A DNA stretch of 64,000 nt from contig CAICTM010000463.1 of NCBI GenBank assembly GCA_903772945.1, positions 1-64,000 of the forward strand. Reading direction: 5' to 3'. Each line of letters begins with the position of its first letter. Position 1 is the first letter of the stretch. Positions 22,709 through 32,794 of the stretch are shown one piece after another. The stretch comes from Seminavis robusta (taxonomy: Eukaryota > Bacillariophyta > Bacillariophyceae > Naviculales > Naviculaceae). Made by a program: the position numbers and the translations under genes. A model generated the notes under the pieces. The model did not search any database. It worked only from the letters and a program-made list of their open reading frames with translations, and had not been told where the DNA came from.

Positions 22709-25262
22709 TGCACTATGCTAAAAGCTAGTGTAAAGATATTTCGAGTGTTTTGAGTTTGAGAGAATGAAAGTTATGAGAGACATTAGAAAGCTATAAAACT
22801 AATCAATGAGAGAGATCTTCGAGGCCATGGATACAGTTTACTCCCATGGGCACCTGGCAATCAGGTAGGAGTTGGAATAGCGTAGGTGTTGGTAGGCATC
22901 CTACGCAGACCACGGTGTAACTCGGAACACGTGGAAACTCTAGCTCTAGTAATCTACTAGTAGTGTGGAAGTAGCGTGGAGAATCTCCACGCTAGCTAAA
23001 TATCTATCAGCGAGGCTGCGTCGATACCTAGTGCAACCTAGTATGACTAGGCGGTCATTGAGAACCTTGTCTCAAATGACTATTCACGAGAGACTCAGTC
23101 ATGAGTCAAACTCAAACCTATCTAGGATCGAGTCGCGAATAAGGCTAAGAGCCGTGTATTGCATTCGCCCCCTGACAAGGGTCACAGAAGGCACGGCAGC
23201 AGTCGGACAAGGAGGACATATGATTTTAAAGTGCGAGGCACTCTCCGGAGATTAGATGTAGACATGTGCGTCGCACGATGGCAATCCTACAAGGGGTCAG
23301 GCCTTGTATGGGTGTATATACCTTATGTTCCAAGTCTGGTAGACTGTGCCGCCATTAGCGGTAGCATGTCGGAGCTGTACAGTGCCATTGTCATTGACTC
23401 GGTCTATAGTGTAAGGACCTTTGTATTTTGGCTGGCCATACTTGCGGTGCTGATACTGTTGAATCATCACAGTATTGTTGACGTTGTATTGATGAGGGAC
23501 ACGTGTGGCGTTCTCTCTATCGTTATTTTGTTGGATAAGTCGTTGGCGACGTTCCTTAATGTATTTCCAGTTTGCTTCAAAACGGGCGTTGCGAATCGCG
23601 TCACAATTGAACACAAGCTGTGCAGGCGTTGCACGCAAGGTGGTGTGAATCGTGGCATTCATTGCAAACCGAACAGCCATGAGGACTCCATCCCAGGATC
23701 CATTCACGAGGTCGTCTTGACACTTGATATTTTGAACAGCTATCAAGTTGCGTATGGTCTGATGAGCACGCTCGACCATAGAGTTGGCTTGAGGGCTGCG
23801 TGTGGTGATGAACTTGCGGCGAAGTCCATATTCATCCCGGAGAGTCTTCTCGACTTCTGCGCGGAACTCACGTCCTCTATCCATGATAACCTCAGCAGGC
23901 CATGGATACCGAGTAAGCCACGTCTGTTCTAGAACGATAGCTACTTCGTCTGCTGCTTTGGAGCAGATCTCTGCAATCTCGAACCATCCGGTCACGGGAT
24001 CGATCATTGTCAGGCAATGAAGTGTACAGGAATTCTTTTTGTTAGGATCCCCGACGTTGTATGGACCTATCAGGTCAATGCATAGTCTTTCCCAAGGGAT
24101 CTCCTCGCAAGTCTTTGGAGGCATCAATCCCAGCTTATGCGTTTTGGGTTTGTTCATCTGGCAGCTTTGGCAACGCTGACATACAGACTGCACAGTCTTG
24201 CACATTCCTTTCCAGGTGTAGTGTTGACTGATGGTAAGTTCCGTGCGAGTCTCGCCAGGATGCATCAGTACACCATGGTACCATTCGACTAGCTTCTTCT
24301 GCATAGTCTTGGGTACAACGATCTTGTCGCTTTTGACTACTAAGTCATAGGACTTATCCCCTCTGGGGAAAGATTGCTTCTTGTAGTCGTTTGGCTTGTC
24401 CCTGAGGAGTTTCTTGATATCGTGATCGTCCTTCTGGCGATGTTCGATCTCGGGGAACGAGAGAGGGAACTCACTGGGGAAGTCCTCTTCGTCTGCAGCC
24501 ATGAGCTCAGCGATCTCGCTGGGTTCCATTTGTTCTGAAGAGCAATCATTGTCGAAGATGTTAAGTCTTGACAATGCATCAGCAACGATGTTGTGTTCGC
24601 CCTTAATGTACCGTAGCTCAGGGCCATATTCTTCCAGAATAAGACGCCATCGCATAACGCGATCGGTATTGAAGTTCTTACATATAAGATTCTTGTGGTC
24701 CGTATGTACGATAATCTTCTGCCCGAGAAGAATATTACGGAACTCTTTCAGAGTTTCTACAATACTGAGAAGTTCCTTTTCCGTAACGGTGTAGCGTGTT
24801 TGAGCAGGATTGAGCTTCCTACGGTAGAACGCGATAGGCTTTCCCTTCTGGGAAATCACTGAACCCAGTTGTGTGTCACTTGCGTCCGTGTGGATAACGA
24901 ATGTATTGTTGAAGTCAGGGTAAGCGAGCAAGGTTTCTTTGCTGATGATCTTCTTCATCTGGCGAAAGGCCTTGTCGTGTTCAGCTTCCCATTTCCACTT
25001 CTTGGTTTTGGAAGTTAACGAAGCGAGTGGTGCTAGTACATGTGATCGTCTGATCCACATGTCTCGATAGTAGTTCACTAGTCCAATGAATCTATGGAGT
25101 TCCTTTCTATTCATAGGAGGAGTGATATTCTGGATCGCATCTATTTTCTTGGTTACGGGTTGGATTCCTTCTCGAGTAATCCAGTAGCCTAAATACTCAA
25201 GTTCTCCTCTTGCGAAGAAGGACTTGGTAGCATTGATCTTAAGTCCGGCTTCTCGAAGCCTT
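22709..25262 (-). mobile_element. Ty3/gypsy family A, tandem copy 3, truncated (fossil)
   Basis: The 3' LTR is at 22709-23163, with the polypurine tract next to it. One open frame (25114-23297) covers the RT end, RNase H and integrase. The copy stops abruptly at 25262 inside RT, where unrelated DNA begins, so the protease, gag and 5' LTR are absent. The surviving part looks whole and is the best-preserved of the three tandem copies. Confidence 0.85.
23297..25114 (-). CDS. Pol fragment: RT end, RNase H and integrase of gypsy family A (605 codons)
   Basis: From the N-terminus: RT connection region (residues 1-30, HRFIGLVNYYRDMW), RNase H (about 55-180, with HTDASDTQLG, TRYTVTEKELL and TDHKNL), integrase zinc-binding HHCC domain (HPGE...H then CQRC), and the DDE core ending with the E-bearing segment before residue 460. 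The tail has no chromodomain that could be seen. It is part of the mobile element, not a host gene, and lacks the front of pol. Confidence 0.9.
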   Translation of the reverse strand: MNRKELHRFIGLVNYYRDMWIRRSHVLAPLASLTSKTKKWKWEAEHDKAFRQMKKIISKETLLAYPDFNNTFVIHTDASDTQLGSVISQKGKPIAFYRRKLNPAQTRYTVTEKELLSIVETLKEFRNILLGQKIIVHTDHKNLICKNFNTDRVMRWRLILEEYGPELRYIKGEHNIVADALSRLNIFDNDCSSEQMEPSEIAELMAADEEDFPSEFPLSFPEIEHRQKDDHDIKKLLRDKPNDYKKQSFPRGDKSYDLVVKSDKIVVPKTMQKKLVEWYHGVLMHPGETRTELTISQHYTWKGMCKTVQSVCQRCQSCQMNKPKTHKLGLMPPKTCEEIPWERLCIDLIGPYNVGDPNKKNSCTLHCLTMIDPVTGWFEIAEICSKAADEVAIVLEQTWLTRYPWPAEVIMDRGREFRAEVEKTLRDEYGLRRKFITTRSPQANSMVERAHQTIRNLIAVQNIKCQDDLVNGSWDGVLMAVRFAMNATIHTTLRATPAQLVFNCDAIRNARFEANWKYIKERRQRLIQQNNDRENATRVPHQYNVNNTVMIQQYQHRKYGQPKYKGPYTIDRVNDNGTVQLRHATANGGTVYQTWNIRYIHPYKA

Positions 25263-25949
25263 CCAGTCTGTTGCAGAGCTCAAATCCCATACCACTATTC
25301 AGACCATGTGACCGCAGACCTTTCAATCAAGCGACCATAATCTAGAAATGCCCAATCCAATCCCTCCTCCTGCCAGACTTGTGTTAGGTGACAACAAAGC
25401 TTCACAATGGAGTTTCGTTTTATCATCCCGTTTCATCAATGGGCCAAGTATCAACTTCCTCTCCAACTTGCCTAAGGTCCTCTATACCGCATTTGCAATT
25501 TGCTTCGATGCCTGCAGCAACCACTTCATCCTTGGATTCATCAAAACAAGCCACCAAGTCCGTATTGCTTGGTGGAGTAAAGAAAATCATCGGACCAGGC
25601 ATTTTCAGCGTCCTTACACTCTCAGAGGTATCTGGCATCCTAACTGAGATCCTATTGAACCAAAATTGCCTCCCGTTCGAGTTCGGAAATGCAGGGTCGA
25701 CACATTTGGCAGCTTCCATGATGATATAACCTCGTTCAAACGGGATGTCGAAGAAAAAATGCCTTCAAACCAATTGAAGACAACGCACTCCAAACTCTTT
25801 GCCCGTTATCCCAAGTTTACATCAGACTTCATCAAAGCTCAGGAAGAAACACGAAGTGAACGCCCCCATTCCATTCATGACCAGGCTCATGTAATTGAGT
25901 GGGCAAAACAAAAACAATTTACTCGGGTTCGCGATTCTCCTCCCAAGCC
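25263..25949. other. Unassigned island sequence
   Basis: This follows the gypsy truncation point. Both strands show protein-like short frames (+ 25388-25729; - 25719-25423), overlapping each other, so at most one is real. Neither was recognised. Confidence 0.35.
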
Positions 25950-26519
25950 CTAGACACTACTAACCTTCTTATAGAGATCTGGTTCGCGATAAGGCTGAGT
26001 AGTCTGCTGACACCATTCAATGTAGTCTAGGTTCCTGTCTGTGCACATCTTCCTGATAATCATTTCATTAATGCCCCCATTGGTAGCCAAGTCCTCATGA
26101 ATCATTTTGTAGATCCAATTCAAATCCTCCAAAAACTCCTCGTCGTACTCATCCCCCGGAATAAGCCGGGGTAGAGAGTCAAATTGTTTGGAGTACCTTC
26201 GATATATTGCCGGAGAGACGCAACATAGACAAGCCGTACTGATTTTCAAATCAAACGCAGCCTTCCTCAAGGAGACAGGACGACAATACTCAATGTACCC
26301 AACAAATTGACCCTCTACAGAAGAACACCAAAAGTGGAGGTAGCCGTTACCATCATACTCCTCCTTCCCGCAGTGCTCATAGAGTCTCATAGAGTTAACC
26401 AGATGGATTGTTACAATTCTGTAGAAGACATTGCTTGCAGGGTCGATTAAAAAAACCAAAACCTCCTTTTCACGCCATCGCGATGCCGCTGCATTTGGCT
26501 GAGGTTTTTTAATTAACAT
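25950..26519 (-). CDS. Hypothetical protein (189 aa)
   Basis: ATG at 26519, single exon. The composition looks like a folded protein: mixed hydrophobic and charged, nine cysteines including a CLCC cluster, and many aromatic residues. No signal peptide or membrane segment is evident and the family was not recognised. Base composition is more AT-rich than the host genes on the right. It is on the same strand as the zinc-motif gene 163 bp upstream, and the two share a small island between a truncated gypsy copy and element B2. It could be an old captured gene or part of a lost larger element. Confidence 0.5.
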   Translation of the reverse strand: MLIKKPQPNAAASRWREKEVLVFLIDPASNVFYRIVTIHLVNSMRLYEHCGKEEYDGNGYLHFWCSSVEGQFVGYIEYCRPVSLRKAAFDLKISTACLCCVSPAIYRRYSKQFDSLPRLIPGDEYDEEFLEDLNWIYKMIHEDLATNGGINEMIIRKMCTDRNLDYIEWCQQTTQPYREPDLYKKVSSV

Positions 26520-26681
26520 CTTAACCTCTTTCTTTCAATAAGATGAGATACAAGGACTATCCTAAATTTGGTATTGCCGAACAGCGCGCAAGGATTTCCA
26601 AAATATGCCAAACGTGGACTCAACGGGTCGACCACTGGGCAATTTAAAATTCAAATTCAAATTTAACCGTATTTAAAAAGA

Positions 26682-27014
26682 CTAATCCTCAGGTTGAAGA
26701 ATTACCCGTACTCTGTCATCCCTCTCCTTATATTGAATAATAGTGTAGCCATATCCAGGAACAAAAGTCCTCTCGCCAATAACAATACTGACAACTGACC
26801 TAGTCTCTTCATTGCATCCAGCATGAGAATGCCTGGATCCAGGTCCATGCTCGTGAACCTTGCCGCAGTAAGGGTATTTAATCTTAGTAGCGCCTTGTTC
26901 CCTCAATGCCTGTTTCCTCAATGCCACAGGAATCCCAAAATAATTCTGCAAGTAGGTCTGCATTTGGTCTAAATCCATCGGGACACCGTCACATCTGGAT
27001 AGGAAAAGTTTCAT
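26682..27014 (-). CDS. Small protein with a C/H-rich CGKVHEHG zinc motif (110 aa)
   Basis: ATG at 27014. Residues 1-35 look helical. Residues about 48-69 carry YPYCGKVHEHGPGSRHSHAGC, spaced to bind one zinc ion through Cys and His. The C-terminal part (VIGERTFVPGYGYTIIQYKE) looks like beta strands. Similar short proteins with a CGxxHxHG box followed by a GYTI-x-Y strand occur as uncharacterised families in diatoms and fungi (recalled, not searched). The function is unknown; nucleic-acid binding is only a guess. It lies upstream of, and on the same strand as, the 189-aa gene. Confidence 0.55.
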   Translation of the reverse strand: MKLFLSRCDGVPMDLDQMQTYLQNYFGIPVALRKQALREQGATKIKYPYCGKVHEHGPGSRHSHAGCNEETRSVVSIVIGERTFVPGYGYTIIQYKERDDRVRVILQPED

Positions 27015-27368
27015 TAGTCATTGTCATTAATAATTTCAATAAAAATGTGGATTATCACCTCTCTTTGCGCCTTTCTTCCTGAATATATGACCGTGATGGA
27101 GTTCATGCGCCATGAATTCATCACCGAAGCTTTCATCACATTCAACCATAGCTACACGAGGGGTATTGCAGCTGTGTTGCATGATCCATCCCGGCGAAGA
27201 GGCCTCTGTGAAGAACTGGTTTCCCAACTCCTCTGTCAGTGAATATTATGATGACATAGCAGAGCTGGACCAATGTCCCTCAATGGAAAGTTGCATGTTG
27301 ATTAGTCTCTCAACTGCAGATCTAATTCAAATCAAGAACTTGAAAAACACCCGCAGTCGTCTCTGTCA

Positions 27369-30300
27369 ATAAGTTTCTGGAAGGTTCAGTTCCAATACCG
27401 AAGTAGTGGACTGGACCTCGCTGAAACCCTTCCTCAGGGACAGCGGTAGTCAGGCAGTTCAGGGAGCCTTGTCGTGCCTCAGGAGTGTTCCAACACCTCC
27501 AGTAGGCACCAAACCAAGGACTTTGGTCCTGTCAGTCAGACAGGAGGGCCAGCAGAGCTCTCTGCTGACCCTTTGGGCCAGCTCTCCTCAGGAGCTGGGG
27601 GCCTTCGTTATTCAATCGTGCAGTGGCAGTCTGGGAACAGTACTATCTGCTACCTCCTACTGCTTCTGCCCGGCCTCAACAGGATGGATATCAACTGCTG
27701 CGGTATCAAAGGGGCTACAAGCTAATCAGGATCGGATCTCAATCTTTCGTACTATTTTCTTAACTATGGTAGAAAGGACGATCCTTTTTGCTGCTTTGGC
27801 TGGAGATAAGCCAGCTGTGGGTGCTGGGGACAGCTAGGAGTAGCTTCTCAGTAGCCTCCCCTTAGTACGCTCCACGGGATGTATGGGCACGATATGGACT
27901 GAAACTTAACTATCTACAAACTCTCCCCATGAATGGAACATCCATGGGCCACTCAGCATCGACTACTAGTGGAACACAATGCAAGATGGGGGATCTCAAC
28001 TGTGGGGGACTTGCACATGGTTGTTTGGTTGCTGGACCAAAGGTAGGCGCAAAGGGATTGCGTGCTCATCAGCATGGGCCGACTCGGTAGGTGTCGGCGG
28101 TGCTGGTGTTGCTATCATAGCTGTTGTTTGTTTTCTTCATATGTAACAAATATTCGTGGCTTTGCCACAGGCCGAATTCAGCGGTGGCAAGCTCTCAGTG
28201 GAGCGGCCTTCTTGCCCGCAATCATGTCCCTTGACGGATGGGATGGATGGGCTGTACCAGACAGGGACGTAGTCTAGTTGCCCGTTCCGAAAATCCAGGG
28301 ACGGTGCTAGCAGCACGGACTGGAGGATCCAATCCTGTGGGCCATCATGGAAGCAAACACATGATGGAACCACATGCCAAACACTTGAGGACTCCCATTG
28401 CCTTGGAGACATGGAGACTGAGACCATGGTGGTTCGAACCTTGGACTCATCCTGTGGTGTGACATTGTTGCTGCTGTCAGACAGTGGTGGTGGTTGTCGA
28501 CAAAGGGATGGTCGACTGGGTGGCATTGCTGCCATAGGGATCCTCTCATTTGGCACAAGCCTAGTTGGCACTGGGAGTACCAAAGAGAGGTGGTCCGGGA
28601 TGGACCAAGCTGGGGATCTTGCTTTGGTGTCGTTCGACGTGGTGGACACTTGGATCTCCAGCCAAGGTTGATTGTTGCACCTGCCCTGGAAGCTGTCTGC
28701 TTGAAAGCATCTGCTTTGGGTGTGCACTTGCTTCAAAGGGATCCTCTCGTTTGGCACGAGCCTGGCGGCACTGGGAGTACCAAAGAGAGGTGGCTCTGCT
28801 AGAACCGCGTTGGTTGCTTGTGTGTCGCCTTGATGGGCAAACCGTGGGGCATCCAACATGAGTTTGGTTGTCGTGGGTCTACCAAGGACGTGCGGTCCTG
28901 CTTGGGAGGGACAGCCGTTGTGTTGATTACATGCGGGATTTCCTGGGATGGTGGAATCATACCAGCTAGAATCGTGGTTGCTGTTGGCTACAGTACTAGC
29001 CTCCCCATAAGCCAATGTAGAAGCTGGGTGACTACTGGAGCTGAAGGTAGGCAGCTCTGTGTAATCTCCCCATCACCCAGTGATGCAGTGGGAGCACCAG
29101 CTAGGGCAGATGGTTGCACGGGAGCAACCAAGGGAGTGGCATTGGGCAGCTGGTTTGTGGGTCCGCTGTGACTCGCAAAGGACGAGTGGCTGGCGACTCC
29201 CCACAAGCTGGCTTGGAAGATGACTGGTGGTTGGTTGTGGCACCGACCAAAGGGCGAGTAACACTAGTGCCAAACAACTCCCCACAATCGTGCTTGAGAG
29301 ATGTGTGGTGCCAGTTGTGCCTCCTGGTCCTGGAGGCGGCTGCTTTCTGCCTGAGGACAGCTGCTTTTCCGTTGATCTTCTCGAGGTTTCGACTAAGGGA
29401 CTTGTCAAGCAGCTGACGAATGCACCACTGTCGCTCTTCAATGAGACTATCAAGGGTAGTGTCAAGGGCTTGGATAGAGGTGTGCTGCGCATCCAGACTC
29501 TTCATGATGGCCCGAATCGTATCCTCCCGGGTTGTAGGGGAAGTGTAGCTAGTTGTTCTTGGGCTAGCCTGTTTCCTTGGTTCTCTAGCCTTCGAGGCCT
29601 TCCGTGATGGTGTAGGAGTCACTGTAGGTATGTAGAGTGACATGGTTGCTTGCTTTCTGCCAAGGAAGGGGCTAGGCTGTACTTGGTGGAAACCTGGATC
29701 TCAGCTCTTGTTGCAGTGCAATAAAGCTTGACTCAACTGTAATCTGGAAACCACAAAGATGACTTCTTGGGACCTTGCTAGGGGCCTGGGAAAATCAATC
29801 TAAGTGTACTTGAATAAGGTAGCCTGTGTAGAGGGTCTGGAGCCTGCTTCCTGTGTTGCCGTGGTGCTGGGAACTGACTTGGTTTGTGGGTATTTTGCCA
29901 CTGAGGAGCCAGGCAACTTTGGGCCAATGAATCTCCCGCACAAGTTGCCAGTACTGAAGGTGAGATACCCACTGACTAAACAAGGTATGGCGGATTCAAT
30001 GGTAACAGTTTCAGCCAAGCGAATGACTCTTGTTGTCTCGAGGCTCTGCGAGTTGGTCTCTTTGCGCAATGGATAGCTTGGTGGCTCCGGTCCCGGGTTT
30101 TCACGATTTTCAATGACTCGACGGTGTAAATCCTTTAAAATGTGAGCGTGAATCCAGTTTACGAAACTGGGCCTGCTTTCGGATCGAGAACGTGTCGAGG
30201 AAGACGAGCTTGCGTATAAGTCTCCGAGGATACCAAGATCCAGGATCGAAAAAGAACCTTTGACGTTCTGCTCGCTGACTCAGTGCACGAGCGATAAATA

Positions 30301-31501
30301 CAGGAAACTGCACGGACGTTTTGATTGGCTGAGCGACTTGTCGAAAGAACGTTCTGGAACCCTTGTACGGTCCGTGAAATCGCTGATACAGTATAGGATG
30401 GAAACTCGTGACACTCGAAAACTGCACGGAGGTTTTGAAACGTTCCGTGGAATCCCTCAAGAGATAAGCCCGTGCGCAAAGAGATATCGTGGGTTGCCCT
30501 TGATAAGCAGCGAAGTTCCTCAAGACGTAAAAGGCTTGCTCGATTGCCAAGATAGGTGCAAATAATAAGTCTCGTGTTCTCTCGGGACTCCAGAGTGTCC
30601 GTTAGGACCAGTGCTTCTTCTTTCGAGTGAATTGGCTGATTTTCCTCTCTTTCGTGGTACGTATCGGCAACTCCAATGCAATGGCGTTGTTGATGAGGTT
30701 GTTGGAATATAGGTCCTTTCGAGGCAATGGGTGTGTCGTCTTGTAGTTGGATTGGTGGGTAGTCAACTCAAAGGTTCCTGATGCTCTGGTGGAGGCTAGA
30801 GCTGTCAGGAATGATCAGAAGGCTGTTGACTAAGGAGTTCAAAGTGAGCTTGAAATCCTGCAAGAAATCCAATGAACCAACTGTAGTGTAGCACTGATTG
30901 TTGTAATGCGGAGAGCTCCTTGTCAGCCTGGAGAGTCTCCTTCCCTTAAAAAACTGCCTGAATTCTATGCGACTGTTAATCCAATAAGTTTCTGGAAGGT
31001 TCAGTTCCAATACCGAAGTAGTGGACTGGACCTCGCTGAAACCCTTCCTCAGGACAGCGGTAGTCAGGCAGTTCAGGGAGCCTTGTCGTGCCTCAGGAGT
31101 GTTCCAACACCTCCAGTAGGCACCAAACCAAGGACTTGTCCTGTCAGTCAGACAGGAGGGCCAGCAGAGCTCTCTGCTGGACCCTTTGGCCAGCTCTCCT
31201 CAGGAGCTGGGGGCCTTCGTTATTCAATCGTGCAGTGCAGTCTGGGAACAGTACTATCTGCTACCTCCTACTGCTTCTGCCCGCCTCAACAGGATTGGTA
31301 TCAACTGCTGCGGTATCAAAGGGCTACAAGCTAATCAGGATCGGTCTCAATCTTTCGTACTATTTTCTTAACTATGGTAGAAAGGACGATCTTTCTTGCT
31401 GCTTTGGCTGGAGATAAGCCAGCTGTGTGGTGGAGCGTAGGCCAGCATAGCTGTTGGAGCTATCTCTGACGGGATCCAGAGCTCTTGCTCCTAAAAGTTA
31501 T
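27369..31501 (-). mobile_element. LTR element B2, both LTRs present, no pol (fossil)
   Basis: The left LTR (27369 to about 27850) and right LTR (about 30985-31501) match each other and the LTR of B1. Read on the minus strand: 5' LTR, a repeat-rich leader of about 1.3 kb, a gag-like region (29643-28270) and a 3' tail with G-rich runs near 27990-28010 that could be the polypurine tract. The internal 3.1 kb has no RT, integrase or protease, so this looks like a non-autonomous element. The gag-like frame is broken several times. The left LTR is altered at its inner end. No clear target-site duplication was found. Confidence 0.7.
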
Positions 31502-31579
31502 CGTCTGTGATCATTTAGGCTTATCAGTTTCAGCTCAGTCAACATTCTTAGAGCATTAACCCCATTAAAAAAATCCCTA

Positions 31580-31948
31580 ATGCCTTATTTCAAAATAAAC
31601 TATGAGCGTGAACTAGAATGGATTGACAATGGCGCCGATCTATTCACTTTCATCATAGTAGTTTTTGAAAAAGAAACCGAATTTGGATACATTACTTACA
31701 TCTACAGCAACAGTAAACAGAAGAGCACCATAATAAAGAAGTACGATGTGACTGGACATTCAACTCTTAGCAACCTATCCCAATTTGATGTGAAAATCGA
31801 AACCAGCATGACACATATAAAGGAAGGAATGAAGCTCATAGGTGCTAATGCGTTAAGAGCGTTCCTAGAAACTAACTCCCATTGCCCCCTTACATGCATG
31901 CATCTAGCCCGAGTATCCAGATGTCTTCCCGTGACACCTTTCAACTGA
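31580..31948 (+). CDS. Hypothetical protein (122 aa)
   Basis: ATG at 31580, single exon, AT-rich. It is predicted soluble with a strand-rich N-terminal half (FTFIIVVFEKETEFGYITYI) and lysine-rich middle. The C-terminus runs into the tandem repeat at 31911, so the last dozen residues may be chance. The family was not recognised. It sits right next to element B2. Confidence 0.35.
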   Translation: MPYFKINYERELEWIDNGADLFTFIIVVFEKETEFGYITYIYSNSKQKSTIIKKYDVTGHSTLSNLSQFDVKIETSMTHIKEGMKLIGANALRAFLETNSHCPLTCMHLARVSRCLPVTPFN

Positions 31949-32004
31949 CGTCATTCCGAGTATCCGGAAGTTTTTCCATGACACCCTTCAACTGACGTCA
32001 TTCC
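31911..32004. repeat. Two 47-bp tandem units, each with TGACGTCA
   Basis: Units 31911-31957 and 31958-32004, both starting gagtatcc and ending in TGACGTCATTCC. TGACGTCA (31946-31953, 31993-32000) is the cAMP-response-element palindrome; TGACGT/ACGTCA elements drive CO2/cAMP-responsive carbonic anhydrase transcription in Phaeodactylum. Confidence 0.85.
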
Positions 32005-32021
32005 GAATGACAGACAGTTGT

Positions 32022-32158
32022 TTTCACCGGTACGCATGTTGAAGCGCGGTACCGGAATTTAGCTAGAAGATTCACTATCGGTATAAAAAGATTAAAAAAA
32101 AATACGAATAAGAACATGAACAACGTCATCGTTTCACCGGTACGCATGTTGAAGCGCG
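32022..32158. repeat. 27-bp direct repeat, two copies
   Basis: Copies at 32022-32048 and 32132-32158 are identical (start TTTCACCGGTACGCATG), 110 bp apart. The stretch between is AT-rich. Confidence 0.9.
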
Positions 32159-32249
32159 AAGCATCATACACGAATCATATCCGCGCCAAGTTAGAAGCGC
32201 GCCAATTTGGTAACTAGTCAGTTAGGAGTTAACTTCCCGGGGAATACTG

Positions 32250-32692
32250 GCGGGATGGTTCAGTTGGTTAGAGGAGGTATGGACCACTCTTTCTCGCTCC
32301 AGGTTCGATTCCTGGTGTCGGTACCTGCCTGTGAGGGTGGGTAGGGTCTTCCTGCTGGTAAGTTTGCAGGTTTTGCTCGAACCGGTGCCAGGTGTGATTA
32401 TGAAGGTAATATCTCGTGTTACAGTTGTTGCTGGGATGCTGAAGAGCTTTGGATCTGGGGCTTACGAACGATTAATTAGTAACTTAACCCTCGGGACAAA
32501 TGGAATTACGAAGGTTGTGCTTCGTGTTACAAAGTACCGAGTCTGTGCGTTGGCTTTAGAAAGTCTCTGTTATGGAAAATATCTCGTGGTTATCATACGG
32601 CACTTAATGTATCTGGGGGCTACTTCACGGGGTAGCGTATCCTTAACAAGCAAGGTTAGGCATAATAAATATCAAGATCTCTGATCTTTTAA
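32250..32692 (+). mobile_element. tRNA-derived SINE-like unit
   Basis: A Pol III A box (TGGTTCAGTTGGTTAG, about 32256-32271) and a perfect B box (GGTTCGATTCC, 32302-32312) are spaced as in a tRNA. The T-arm pairs well (CCAGG/CCTGG), but the acceptor and anticodon arms do not fold, so this is not a working tRNA. A body of about 370 bp follows with a repeated ATCTCGTGTTACA-like motif, ending near a TTTT terminator (about 32688). Boundaries are approximate, and no second copy lies in the window. Confidence 0.5.
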
Positions 32693-32794
32693 ACTTTGAG
32701 TGCTCAGTGGGAGTATGATACCGGTACAACTGAAGCAGCAACCAAACCAACTTAAAAACTACCATCGTACGGCACAAGGTAGTCTACGTTCAGT

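Noticed and set aside
23159-23932. 257-codon plus-strand frame
   Set aside because: Antisense to the integrase region of gypsy copy 3.
25388-25953. Plus-strand genes in the AT-rich island
   Set aside because: Short, overlapping, and in conflict with an equally protein-like minus-strand frame; no family seen, so no gene called.
31502-31520. Target-site duplication of element B2
   Set aside because: Left flank tgtca and right flank cgtct do not match; only a loose cgtct resemblance exists nearby.
31911-32158. CRISPR-like direct repeats
   Set aside because: Only two units of each repeat, no regular spacers, and the genome is eukaryotic.
32250-32330. Functional tRNA gene
   Set aside because: A and B boxes are good, but acceptor and anticodon stems do not pair; a SINE head or pseudogene fits better.
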